A stretch of 64,000 bases of DNA from NCBI GenBank assembly GCA_016932335.1, contig JAFGCZ010000010.1, forward strand, positions 33,181 through 97,180, given 5' to 3'. The notes below the pieces were generated by a model. It worked only from the letters and a program-made list of their open reading frames with translations. It was not told the origin of the DNA and ran no database searches. This document shows positions 1-7,680 of the stretch, piece by piece; position 1 is the first letter of the stretch; each line of letters begins with the position of its first letter. Both the position numbers and the translations under genes were made by a program. Source of the DNA: Opitutales bacterium. Lineage in GTDB: Bacteria > Verrucomicrobiota > Verrucomicrobiia > Opitutales > Oceanipulchritudinaceae.

Positions 1-231
1 ACCGCCATTCGAGACGGTGAGATCACATAACGATGCTGATTTTTTGTTGTGCGTGTTTACCCAATCGAAGAGGGTAGATGGAAAGTATAGATCAATGGCA
101 TGACCTAGATCATTCATTCCACGCACTATGGCACCACCATCACTCAAGACCGTTGGTTTTGTGCATGCGACAATACGCCATCGAGGAACGCTCGACTCGC
201 TATTATCTTGATTTTTCAGAGCCTTTGCCAT
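1..231 (-). CDS. Hypothetical protein, N-terminal 77 residues (runs off the left edge)
   Basis: A minus-strand frame begins with ATG at 229-231 (MAKALKNQDNSESSVP...) and stays open to base 1, so the C-terminus is missing. No domain is recognised. It is co-directional with the cargo genes at 373-2116 but is separated from them by a terminator, so it is probably its own transcription unit. No clear ribosome-binding site. Whether it belongs to the element or to the flanking chromosome cannot be decided here. Confidence 0.5.
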   Translation of the reverse strand, partial: MAKALKNQDNSESSVPRWRIVACTKPTVLSDGGAIVRGMNDLGHAIDLYFPSTLFDWVNTHNKKSASLCDLTVSNGG

Positions 232-279
232 ATCTCTGAAAATACTTTACCACCCGCAGACTATAAAAGGGTGGGCTGT

Positions 280-302
280 GCGGCATATGCCGCTTCTGCG
301 GC
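280..302. other. Palindromic DNA between cargo genes
   Basis: A perfect 14-base palindrome (GCGGCATATGCCGC, 280-293) is followed by a short hairpin GCCGC-TTCT-GCGGC (289-302) that leads into TTTATATTT. A further CCACCC/GGGTGG inverted repeat lies just left (250-255 with 269-274). Together with the terminator at 324-355 this fills the gap 232-372. It may be a protein-binding site or a weak terminator; no function can be assigned. Confidence 0.35.
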
Positions 303-323
303 TTTATATTTAGTCAATTTTAC

Positions 324-355
324 AAAAAAATCCGAACTCTCTGAGATCGGATTTT
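324..355 (-). terminator. Rho-independent terminator of the left cargo operon
   Basis: A nine-base stem (327-335 with 347-355, AAAATCCGA paired to TCGGATTTT) has an 11-base loop. Read on the minus strand it is followed by a run of T (complement of the A run 324-330). It lies just after the stop codon at 373, so it ends transcription of the minus-strand genes 2116 to 373. Confidence 0.7.
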
Positions 356-372
356 ATGCTAAAATATAAATT

Positions 373-1293
373 CTAGTGCTGTTGTTCAATGCGGAGCAGA
401 GTATACTTTTTTACCTTTTCTTCGCCATCTTTATCTATTTGAAATAATACTTCTACGTCGCCCAGTATTTTTTTTGCACCGAAAATATCAGAAGGCTTAA
501 TGCTGCTACTTAAAGCCATGCGAGAACGTCCATCTGAAACTTCTGGTACAATTACAGCCCAACCACTTTTTTTATTATCTAGATCTGTTGCTCGGATGTA
601 AATATCAGTGCTATTATAGCGGACGGTACGTTCTTCTGGGATTTCTGCTGCTGTTTCAGGAATCGTAGCCAATGTATCCGATGTCAGAACTAAGTCTGTT
701 CCATTCATTTGGATGACTGAATTGGGATCTTTCTTTGATGGTCTAATGATCGCAATTGAATCTTTTACGATCTTTCTTCTTTCTGCGGCAGACTTGCTTT
801 CAAGAACAGTTCTTATGTAACCATTCAAATCGTCTTTAGTTATTCCCATTTCTGAGGCACCAACTTGTATTATGACATTGTTGTTTGCCTCAATCTGAGT
901 GGTTGGAATAGGCTTACCTCTGACAAATTCATTGTAGCCTACTATTCCTGTGAGTAATACCCCACCCATTATTGCGGCACCTAATATGGGGTTTTTATTC
1001 ATGAACTCAATAATGTGGAATTTTTCTCGTAGTTTATCCAAATACTCCTGAGATTTTTCTTCGTCACCAAAAACAACCTTTAACAAACTTTCAAGACCAA
1101 AGCTTCCTGATGATGCTCTGTGAAATTCTATTCTTAAGTTGTAGTATGGAAGGTTTTTGTCAATAAGACCTAACACCTCAGGCACATAACGCATCATTCG
1201 ATGATAAGCGATCATGGCTTCGGCTATATCTTCTATATCGGGAACTTTTTTTACATTGTAGTAAAGAGATATTGGGGCACTTAACTCTTTCAT
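373..1293 (-). CDS. Hypothetical membrane-anchored protein, 306 aa
   Basis: Not recognised. Residues 1-100 are soluble and rich in aromatic and charged residues; one hydrophobic segment at about residues 102-120 (NPILGAAIMGGVLLTGIVGY) could span the membrane. The C-terminal half (130-306) looks like a beta-rich soluble domain. It starts 7 bases after the stop of the 68-codon gene upstream, so the two are co-transcribed, and a terminator follows the stop. Left of the repressor in a Mu-like element, this position typically carries cargo ('moron') genes. A role in altering the host surface together with the lipoprotein at 1604-2116 is only inference. Confidence 0.55.
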   Translation of the reverse strand: MKELSAPISLYYNVKKVPDIEDIAEAMIAYHRMMRYVPEVLGLIDKNLPYYNLRIEFHRASSGSFGLESLLKVVFGDEEKSQEYLDKLREKFHIIEFMNKNPILGAAIMGGVLLTGIVGYNEFVRGKPIPTTQIEANNNVIIQVGASEMGITKDDLNGYIRTVLESKSAAERRKIVKDSIAIIRPSKKDPNSVIQMNGTDLVLTSDTLATIPETAAEIPEERTVRYNSTDIYIRATDLDNKKSGWAVIVPEVSDGRSRMALSSSIKPSDIFGAKKILGDVEVLFQIDKDGEEKVKKYTLLRIEQQH

Positions 1294-1300
1294 TTATATA

Positions 1301-1507
1301 CTATTGATCCTTTTTATCTTGGTTTGGCTTATAACGACCAAATGTTGCATTTTTTGCGTCAAGATAAACTTCAAGGATGTGTTCTTTTAGTTCATCATCT
1401 GATTTTCCATCAAATGATCTACTGTCTTTTTGGTGGTTAATTATAAATTTTGTTAGTTCTATGGCAGAATATTGGCAAGCAACATTGTAGTTATCTGTAT
1501 TTAGCAT
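1301..1507 (-). CDS. Hypothetical small protein, 68 aa
   Basis: A short soluble, acidic-then-basic protein (MLNTDNYNVACQYSAIELTK...) with no recognised domain, predicted mostly helical. It precedes the gene at 373-1293 by 7 bases on the same strand and looks co-transcribed with it. No signal peptide or membrane segment. The ATG at 1505-1507 is the only in-frame start that gives this length. Confidence 0.45.
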   Translation of the reverse strand: MLNTDNYNVACQYSAIELTKFIINHQKDSRSFDGKSDDELKEHILEVYLDAKNATFGRYKPNQDKKDQ

Positions 1508-1517
1508 ATTTTTCTTT

Positions 1518-1607
1518 CTATTCCTTAAATTCGCTTAGTTTGGTGGCTACTGTGTTGAGCAATGCTTGGCCTAGTTCCTGTCGTTGGGCATCGGTATTCT
1601 CAATTAG
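1518..1607 (-). other. Start-less open stretch overlapping the lipoprotein stop
   Basis: In a frame different from the lipoprotein at 1604-2116, the minus strand reads ...SLIENTDAQRQELGQALLNT... and ends at TAG (1518-1520). The composition is protein-like, but there is no ATG or GTG in frame and a stop lies just upstream. It could be the tail of a decayed gene or be reached by frameshifting at the lipoprotein end. No product is claimed. Confidence 0.2.
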
Positions 1608-2116
1608 TGAGCATACTGATTAATAATTAGCTCAACCGTTTTATCTGATTTTACCTCAACTAGCTGCCCGACCAATCCGCCTTGTATGTTGTAACCAACA
1701 TACCAAGTAACTTCTGTTCTTATATAGTATTTTCCTGGCCTTAAATTTTCGAATTTGAATCGACCTTCAGCATCAGCAGTAGTAGTTTTTCGGGCTTTAA
1801 GGAAGCTGGCTGATGGAGGGACTAAACCTTTGTGGACATAATATATTCCAGCCTTTGTCCACCATTCTGTCCCGATATCTGTCGCAGGATCTAGTGTTAC
1901 GACTCTACCAGCGGCCGTTACAACACCACCACCCATTTGAGTGAGAAAAGCCTGCCCTGTTATGCTTCCAGTTCCTTCACCAAGATAAGGTTCATACTGT
2001 GCCTCTCTGGTCTCATCGACTGCCCGCCATTGTGGCGGTTTAATCGTTACACAGCCAGTTAGGCTTAATACTACACCAAAAAGCAATGGAAACAGCAGAT
2101 TTATAAATCGTTTCAT
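1604..2116 (-). CDS. Element-encoded lipoprotein with a carboxypeptidase-regulatory-like domain
   Basis: A 170-residue protein with a type II signal: basic start (MKR), hydrophobic stretch, and lipobox LTGC with Cys22. It should therefore be lipidated and anchored in an envelope membrane. Residues about 115-150 (TADAEGRFKFENLRPGKYYI) match the pattern of carboxypeptidase-regulatory-like / prealbumin-like beta-sandwich domains. Its position beside the repressor and its orientation against the early operon suggest expression in the lysogen. Phage lipoproteins in such positions often block superinfection; that is inference here. A good AGGAGG lies about 27 bases upstream, too far to serve this ATG. 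Confidence 0.6.
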   Translation of the reverse strand: MKRFINLLFPLLFGVVLSLTGCVTIKPPQWRAVDETREAQYEPYLGEGTGSITGQAFLTQMGGGVVTAAGRVVTLDPATDIGTEWWTKAGIYYVHKGLVPPSASFLKARKTTTADAEGRFKFENLRPGKYYIRTEVTWYVGYNIQGGLVGQLVEVKSDKTVELIINQYAH

Positions 2117-2175
2117 TTAAATGATCAGGGATTATGAATGCCTCCTATCATGCTGCAATGCTGCATGAATTCAAT

Positions 2176-2661
2176 CTAAATTCTTTTATTTGGATCCTTT
2201 TCCTTCAGCTTCTCTTCCAGCTCTTTGAGTCTCTTGGATTTGTTTTGAACAATTGAACTATACTCTTGTTGTTTGTTTTGATTGTGGAGTATCTTTTCTG
2301 CTGTCTCAAATATGCCCGGACTAAGAGCTTTGATTATCTGAACAATAGCACATTCGACTTGTTCTCTTTGTTCAGGAGGAAGCATTTTCAGGCTTTCAAT
2401 GGCTGTCTGCAATGTTTCTGAAGATTCATGATTTTCAACATCAGTCTTGGTTGAAAGCCTTATTCCGGCCTTTTCTTCTGCTTGGGCAAGTTTGCGCCAA
2501 ACTTTACCAGTTATTGGTGATCTTCCGGTTTTATAGGCATAGAGCATAGGTCGTGAAATGCCTATGAACTCGGCTAATTCCTTAGCATTCAGATTCAGAT
2601 GTTTTGCGAGATCATCTGATCTGTCTGAAAAATGTATGAAATCTGTATTATTTTCTTGCAT
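2176..2661 (-). CDS. Cro/CI-type repressor (Mu c-like role)
   Basis: 161 residues with a helix-turn-helix at about 22-46 (LNAKELAEFIGISRPMLYAY) of the Cro/C1 type and a charged, coiled-coil-like C-terminus (about 140-161) that could allow oligomerisation. It is transcribed away from the early operon and its start is 32 bases from the start of the Ner-like gene. Inverted repeats in and beside its first codons are likely operators, implying that it represses the early genes and perhaps itself. By position it is the lysogeny repressor of the element. The family is clear; the function is inferred from context. Confidence 0.75.
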   Translation of the reverse strand: MQENNTDFIHFSDRSDDLAKHLNLNAKELAEFIGISRPMLYAYKTGRSPITGKVWRKLAQAEEKAGIRLSTKTDVENHESSETLQTAIESLKMLPPEQREQVECAIVQIIKALSPGIFETAEKILHNQNKQQEYSSIVQNKSKRLKELEEKLKEKDPNKRI

Positions 2662-2692
2662 ATGTTTATGTTTTCAGACACATTTCATACAT
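2622..2692. promoter_or_regulatory. Candidate operator region between repressor and early operon
   Basis: Two perfect inverted repeats are interleaved here: TGTCTGAAAA (2622-2631) with TTTTCAGACA (2671-2680), and ATGTATGAAAT (2632-2642) with ATTTCATACAT (2682-2692). They sit in the first codons of the repressor gene, in the 32-base gap, and right up to the ATG of the Ner-like gene (2694). Such an arrangement fits two binding sites that cover two divergent promoters. No clear -10/-35 pair could be fixed. Confidence 0.6.
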
Positions 2693-2693
2693 C

Positions 2694-2912
2694 ATGCAGA
2701 ACAGCAGCACGAACGTCGAGATTAAACAAAGCCCTTATAAGAAACGGATTAAGTATCCTGGTATCGGTTTCAAGGCACGCCACATGGGAATTAATCCGAA
2801 CACTCTTTACAAGTATCTTGATGGTATATGGACCAAGCCGAGTAATTTTGAGCCACGCTATGAAGCTGCATGTAAAGCTTTGGAAGAATTTGAGAACAAC
2901 AACAGGAAATAA
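2694..2912 (+). CDS. Ner-like small DNA-binding protein, first early gene
   Basis: 72 residues, basic, with a helix-turn-helix-like stretch at about 25-45 (GFKARHMGINPNTLYKYLDG). It occupies the place of Mu ner: first gene of the early operon, divergent from the repressor. A candidate operator ends one base before its ATG and no ribosome-binding site is visible, so the transcript may be nearly leaderless or translation may depend on other features. The gene at 2915 follows after two bases. The role as regulator of early transcription is inferred from position. Confidence 0.6.
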   Translation: MQNSSTNVEIKQSPYKKRIKYPGIGFKARHMGINPNTLYKYLDGIWTKPSNFEPRYEAACKALEEFENNNRK

Positions 2913-2914
2913 CG

Positions 2915-3817
2915 ATGATTGATGATGCAATTATTGATTTGAAACCAGAAGATACCGAGATCGGTAATAGTTCCGAACTGGATCAACTTGTTGATGATGC
3001 TTATGAAGCTGTAAGAAGTTTCCAGCGAACGGCCCGAAAAGCAGCAATGGATTACGTTGACGCAGGGCGAAAGATGTCCAAGGTAAAGGATTATTTACTG
3101 AGTCCATCTCACGAAATCCTTTCAAGGGAAAACGGACAATTCAGCCGTGAGGGACATGTGTCCTTTACGGTAGAAAAGGGTTGGCAGTCTCTTTGTAGCG
3201 AACGCTTAGGACTGTCTTATAAAACAGCAGACCGCTATATTGCAGACTACAACGCATACGAGCTTTTGTCCCTTAGTGCTGAGAAGGTTGAAAGAGCCAA
3301 GGAATACCTAGACGAGGTAAACGAAGGCAACCTACGTGCGACAAAGGCACTTGAAGCATTTGAAGCTTTCAAGCAGTTACCTGAACCAGCCGAAGAGGAA
3401 ACAAATGCTTCCAGATGGGCTGGCCTTGAGGGACATTTAAAAACCCAAGCTGAAATTGTAATTTTCCGCGAAATGGAAACTGCCGCCTTAGCAGGTGATC
3501 GAATTGCAGCCAATGAGCTAGAGCAAGCCGCTTTGGGGCATATCCCGATTACACGGGCGCATTCCGGCTGGAAAGGCGGGATTGCCACAAAGGGAAAGAC
3601 CCGTCGCGACCCGAGTTATGCGCATCTTATAGTTAAGAATAGCACTACGTTATTAAATGCGTGGAGGAAGTTTTATGACATTCCGATGGAAGAGCGCAGG
3701 GCCGCTACTGATTCGATTGTTGCAGTAATGACAGCTCCAGATCTCCCCGATGAAGTGGGGCGAGAAATCTTCCAACGCCTTGCAGATAAATACGGGAAAG
3801 GAGCCTTTAATGGATAA
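2915..3817 (+). CDS. Phage early protein, DUF3102-like N-terminal half
   Basis: 300 residues, soluble. Residues about 35-110 (AGRKMSKVKDYL ... GWQSLCSERLGLSYKTADRYI) resemble the DUF3102 pattern, in which a short helical domain precedes a helix-turn-helix-like motif. The remainder is helical and charged, with a basic patch near 215-230 (WKGGIATKGKTRRD). It starts with AGGAAAT seven bases ahead of ATG. It lies between the Ner-like gene and the transposase, a place with no counterpart in Mu itself. A DNA-binding or replication-linked role is possible but not shown. Confidence 0.5.
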   Translation: MIDDAIIDLKPEDTEIGNSSELDQLVDDAYEAVRSFQRTARKAAMDYVDAGRKMSKVKDYLLSPSHEILSRENGQFSREGHVSFTVEKGWQSLCSERLGLSYKTADRYIADYNAYELLSLSAEKVERAKEYLDEVNEGNLRATKALEAFEAFKQLPEPAEEETNASRWAGLEGHLKTQAEIVIFREMETAALAGDRIAANELEQAALGHIPITRAHSGWKGGIATKGKTRRDPSYAHLIVKNSTTLLNAWRKFYDIPMEERRAATDSIVAVMTAPDLPDEVGREIFQRLADKYGKGAFNG

Positions 3818-4166
3818 GAAATCATTTTGCGAAAAATATCTGAAATTTCATCAGACCATTATCAAGAAGACTGAGGCACTCGGTCATCTCCGGGTTGAGC
3901 TAGAAGAACTCAAAAAGAGTCATAACTACTTTGCCGCCCGCCATCTTAATGAGTTAACCGAGCTACGTGCAGGAGATAAGATACTGTTTCGTGGCAAGGT
4001 AAGAACTGTCGAAGAAGTGCTGTGTGCCGATGTGATGCATATCGATGGAGAGGAACCGTTCCTCTATCTGTTTATTCGGCTGAATGATTATGAACAAGTG
4101 GTGAGTTTGGCGCCCGAACCAGACAACAATTGGCAGTTTGTAAAGGAGGGTAAAATCAATGGCTAA
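3810..4166 (+). CDS. Hypothetical phage early protein, 118 aa
   Basis: The start at 3810 (MDKKSFCEKY) is chosen over an upstream ATG at 3750 because AAAGGAG (3797-3803) lies six bases before it, while the longer form would overlap the preceding gene by 68 bases. The N-terminal 40 residues form a likely coiled coil (KKTEALGHLRVELEELKKS). The rest looks like a small beta-rich domain with the segment LRAGDKILFRGKVRTVEEVL. No family recognised. It overlaps the next gene by 8 bases. Confidence 0.5.
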   Translation: MDKKSFCEKYLKFHQTIIKKTEALGHLRVELEELKKSHNYFAARHLNELTELRAGDKILFRGKVRTVEEVLCADVMHIDGEEPFLYLFIRLNDYEQVVSLAPEPDNNWQFVKEGKING

Positions 4167-4620
4167 AGTAGATTTGGAACTCGTTAAAATGATTCTGCAG
4201 CGTAACGAACTGGATGTTCGCACGGTATCTCAAATTGTGGAAGACATTGAAACAGAAGCAAAGGCTATGGAAGATGAGAATCCGAAGCTTCCGCCAGTTA
4301 AGAAGCAGTTTGTTTTCATGATATCTGATCCAAAGGGAGAGCTTCCAGATAAGGATTTCACGGGGTGGGTTTTGCAGATTCAGGAACAAGACAGTCCATA
4401 TGTTGTTGAAGAGCGTCTGCAAGGAAGTGCTTATGATTTTAACGTGACTCCAAAGGGGCGTAAAATGCCAGTTAGATCCATTGCGGAGGTATGCGAGGTT
4501 GTGCCCGCAAGAATCCTCACTGAGCACAGTATCTGGGTCAAAACAAAGGAGCCTGTTTACGTGCTAAAAACGGATAACAAAATTTCTTCTGCAGCTCATG
4601 AGCCAGGCATCCAGTTTTAA
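4159..4620 (+). CDS. Hypothetical phage early protein, 153 aa
   Basis: Preceded by a strong ribosome-binding site, AAAGGAGG, eight bases before ATG, and overlapping the gene before it. Residues 45-140 look like a compact alpha/beta domain (KKQFVFMISDPKGELPDKDF ... TGWVLQIQEQD). No domain recognised, no signal or membrane segment. Being part of the block between the Ner-like gene and the transposase, it is expected to be expressed early. Confidence 0.5.
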   Translation: MAKVDLELVKMILQRNELDVRTVSQIVEDIETEAKAMEDENPKLPPVKKQFVFMISDPKGELPDKDFTGWVLQIQEQDSPYVVEERLQGSAYDFNVTPKGRKMPVRSIAEVCEVVPARILTEHSIWVKTKEPVYVLKTDNKISSAAHEPGIQF

Positions 4621-4789
4621 AGAGGTGGCAATTATTACCCCAAATGCACGCAATGGATGGTCGCTCCTTCTTCCGGGCTCAGGTCGCCAGATAGGAAACT
4701 ACTCTGACCCAGAAAAAGCATCACAAATCGCAATTTTAAACGGCTACGAACCAGAAATCCACGAAAAGTTCCGGCATAATGAACGATAA
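4598..4789 (+). CDS. Hypothetical small phage protein, 63 aa
   Basis: A short frame overlapping the end of the previous gene by 23 bases and the start of the transposase gene by 11. The sequence (EVAIITPNARNGWSLLLPGSGR) has the look of a small beta-sheet domain. No ribosome-binding site is seen, so translation may be coupled to the upstream gene. No function known. Confidence 0.4.
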   Translation: MSQASSFKEVAIITPNARNGWSLLLPGSGRQIGNYSDPEKASQIAILNGYEPEIHEKFRHNER

Positions 4790-6557
4790 AGCAACAAAAG
4801 GACGTGGACGACCTTCAGCATGGCGGTTGTCCAAAGAGGAGGCGAAAGCACTACGTGGCCTTGTCTTGATGCGATCAACTGAGAACCGCATCCGTTTCAC
4901 TGTTGCGCTGGAAGAGTTCATCAACCATCCGGCATGTTTACCCGGTACTCGTGATAAAATCATCGAAGAACTGGAACAAGCTCAGAAAGAAGGCCGCTTA
5001 CCTCGTTGGTCTCAATCGTTACGCCGCATGGGCTATCCAAATGATGCCGAAATGTCGATGTTCAGAGGTCCCAAGCATATGGCAAATGCCGCTCCCTCTA
5101 TTCGTAGAGGTGGCTACTGGATTGATGAAAAAGGTAATGAGCGCGAGCTAAGAGCCATGAATATATGGGAGTCTGATGACGTCTCGATCAATGAGCCTTT
5201 CCGCTGGATGGATGAGCAAACGGGTCTGTGGATGGCCGGCAGACAAACCTTGGCAACGATCGATGTTGGTTCCGGTGGTTGGCTTGGTGCAACTTGTATT
5301 GGGCGTCCCCGTGATGCATACCGTCAGGAGGATATTGCCGATCATATGCGTGATCTTTGCGAGCTTTGGGGAATGCCGGATGTATGGCGTTTGGAAAAAG
5401 GTTCATGGGAGGCAACTTTTGTTGGCGGAATTGAGGTAGAAGGTCTGGCAACTCGTTGGGGTTCATTGGATAAACTATTCAGGGTAGTTCATACGGAACA
5501 CGCTCGCGGAAAGGGACTGATTGAAGGCCGTTTCGATCTTTTGCAAACATTCATGGCTCATACAGAGGGTGGTCTTACTATGGGGCGAAAGCCGGATGAT
5601 TTTGAGAAGGTGGCAAAGCTGCTTAGGCGTGCAAATTATGATAGGCGGCGGGCAGAGAATGAATTAACCACAGACCAGAAAGCCGTCCAAAAGCTTTGGA
5701 GCATCAATGATGCATCGATGGGGGTTCGTCGAGCCATGGAGCGCTGTAATGCACGGCCAATGCAGAGAAGTTGGGCCAGTGACCAGACTCCACCATGTGA
5801 GTTTTTAAAGGATGCCAAGGGACATCCTATTCCTGAATCTGAGAAGTGGCGATTCTGCGGATGCAAAACAATGGCGACTGTTCGGGAGGGGCATATTCAA
5901 ATTAAGTTGCCTAATTATGAGGTGCCATTCCGCTTTGCCATAAACGGAGTAGATAGTTTCTATCTTCCGCAAGGGTATCAGTTGTTTGTTGCCTTCTCGC
6001 CATCGAGTCCCTTTGAGGGTGCTTACATAGGCAACCGGGAGCGAGGTGTTAGGAACCGTGATAGTTGGGGGTTAGGCGAAATTATTCCGTTTATGGCTCA
6101 ATATGTTCCTGCCGCACCACAGGTTGATCTCACTACCCAAAGTGGTGCCAGCGGCCCAGGGCTTCGCAAGGGTATGGCTGCATGCGTTCGTGCGGAGTTT
6201 CGTGGTATTAGAACATCCATGCGTGAATACATTAAAGTGAGAAAAGAAGCAATTTTAGAAGAAGAGCCGGAACTATCCAGGTCAGAACATCGAGATGGTC
6301 TTGGAAACAGAACTGAGATTAGCCGGGGACTTCGTAAACAAAAACAACCTTTAAAAACGAGAGATTTATCTGGGTTCAGGGGACGCAGCTTAGGAGATGA
6401 TGAAGAAGAAACCCAAAGCAGTGATACTCTTACTAGGTTTAGAAACCAAAGCCTTCATGAACGTGAAGAGCCAGAATGTGGAAATGAATGTGCCAGGACA
6501 TCACTACGTGAACGTGCCAACGAATTAATGGGAGAATCTTATGAATACGATTGCTGA
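4779..6557 (+). CDS. MuA-type transposase with an apparent D-E-E triad
   Basis: 592 residues. The RNase H-like catalytic core is at about 125-260, followed by a Mu_transpos_C-like beta barrel at about 365-450 and a polar C-terminal tail in which a MuB-contact region would be expected. Aligned by eye with MuA, the first acid is D133 or D134 (ESDDVSINEPF), the second position falls in MPDVWRLEKGSWEA at E206, and the third is E249 in GKGLIEGRFDLLQ. The second acid is thus Glu where MuA has Asp. The enzyme would cut and join the element ends during replicative transposition. The MuB-like gene starts inside its last codons (17-base overlap). Confidence 0.88.
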   Translation: MNDKATKGRGRPSAWRLSKEEAKALRGLVLMRSTENRIRFTVALEEFINHPACLPGTRDKIIEELEQAQKEGRLPRWSQSLRRMGYPNDAEMSMFRGPKHMANAAPSIRRGGYWIDEKGNERELRAMNIWESDDVSINEPFRWMDEQTGLWMAGRQTLATIDVGSGGWLGATCIGRPRDAYRQEDIADHMRDLCELWGMPDVWRLEKGSWEATFVGGIEVEGLATRWGSLDKLFRVVHTEHARGKGLIEGRFDLLQTFMAHTEGGLTMGRKPDDFEKVAKLLRRANYDRRRAENELTTDQKAVQKLWSINDASMGVRRAMERCNARPMQRSWASDQTPPCEFLKDAKGHPIPESEKWRFCGCKTMATVREGHIQIKLPNYEVPFRFAINGVDSFYLPQGYQLFVAFSPSSPFEGAYIGNRERGVRNRDSWGLGEIIPFMAQYVPAAPQVDLTTQSGASGPGLRKGMAACVRAEFRGIRTSMREYIKVRKEAILEEEPELSRSEHRDGLGNRTEISRGLRKQKQPLKTRDLSGFRGRSLGDDEEETQSSDTLTRFRNQSLHEREEPECGNECARTSLRERANELMGESYEYDC

Positions 6558-7671
6558 AGAACAGGACATTTCTGCCAATTTGCAGGGAGTAACGCCTCGC
6601 AGTACGTGGAAGTTTAGCTTAGATGCCGTAAATCAAAACACTAAGCACTATTCTGCCGAAGCCAGAGAGCTTTTGCGGTGGGCTTTTATGTGGTGTAACG
6701 ATGTCCGGCATCCTATACGTTGGGAGGATTTTTCAAAACGAGTCGGCTACTCTGATAATACGCTTTGGAAGATATACAATGGGACCTATAAGCACCCAAC
6801 GACCAAAGAGCTGATGCAGGTTCCTGACAAGTTGATAGAGTCTATCTCAAAGTTCAGGCAGATGGAATCAGAACGGGCTATGCTCGGGGAGAAGCAGTTC
6901 GTGATGACCCCAACTGCTAAAAGTATTTTCGATCACTTTGACCTTATCAGGGAATCTCAGACTCCAGGTTTCCTTTATGGTGCTTCGCAGATTGGTAAAA
7001 CAACCACCGCTATGCGTTATAAGGATCTGAGGAATCATGGACAAACTGCATATGTTCGCTTGGGGGCATCTTCAGGTCTGCATGGAATGCTACAGCTTAT
7101 CTCCATGTCCGTTGGAGTGTCTCCGAAGTCAAATACAAAGCAATTACTTGCCCGTATTAAAAATGCGATTACCCCTGATATGCTTCTCATTATAGATGAG
7201 GCTCATCAGCTAATTTTTACGTATCGCAAAGAGTCCTTTTTCGCCTGTGTCGAAGTATTGCGGGAAATTTACGATGAGACCCAATGTGGCCTGGCGCTTA
7301 TTATGACCAATCTAGGTCGTGATAAATGGACAAGAGACCGCCGTATGGAATTGGAGCAAATGTTCCGTCGAGGTGTTCATATTCTCGAGTTAGGTGAAAT
7401 GCCTTCCATGTCAGATTTGAAGGTAATTTTGAAGGCCCAGAATTTGGAGTGGCCTAATGTGAAGATGAAAGTGGATGTAGAAGGCGAAACGGAAGAGCCT
7501 TTTGCAATGCTTCGGCAACTGGCCCGCAATGAAGGCTTAAAGGCGATAGTGGAGCGTGTGCGCTATGGGCGAAAAATCGCTTCGATGAGAGAAGAGGAAC
7601 TTGATTGGCGGCATGTTTGTGAGGCTCACTTAATCCTCAAGGCAAAATCAACAGCACCGGCAGTTTGGTAA
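6541..7671 (+). CDS. MuB-like AAA+ ATPase, target-DNA activator
   Basis: 376 residues. The N-terminal part has a helix-turn-helix-like stretch (WEDFSKRVGYSDNTLWKIY, about 61-79). A P-loop is at 147-154 (GASQIGKT) and a Walker B at about 215-220 (LLIIDE), followed by AHQL. MuB binds target DNA in an ATP-dependent way, delivers it to MuA and gives target immunity; the same role is expected here. The start ATG has GGGAG upstream and lies within the end of the transposase gene, which implies translational coupling. Confidence 0.85.
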   Translation: MNTIAEEQDISANLQGVTPRSTWKFSLDAVNQNTKHYSAEARELLRWAFMWCNDVRHPIRWEDFSKRVGYSDNTLWKIYNGTYKHPTTKELMQVPDKLIESISKFRQMESERAMLGEKQFVMTPTAKSIFDHFDLIRESQTPGFLYGASQIGKTTTAMRYKDLRNHGQTAYVRLGASSGLHGMLQLISMSVGVSPKSNTKQLLARIKNAITPDMLLIIDEAHQLIFTYRKESFFACVEVLREIYDETQCGLALIMTNLGRDKWTRDRRMELEQMFRRGVHILELGEMPSMSDLKVILKAQNLEWPNVKMKVDVEGETEEPFAMLRQLARNEGLKAIVERVRYGRKIASMREEELDWRHVCEAHLILKAKSTAPAVW

Positions 7672-7680
7672 GGAGGAATG

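Noticed and set aside
2632..2930. Two further open frames (one on each strand) overlapping the Ner-like gene
   Set aside because: Composition is not protein-like and they conflict with the helix-turn-helix frame that fits the Mu gene order.
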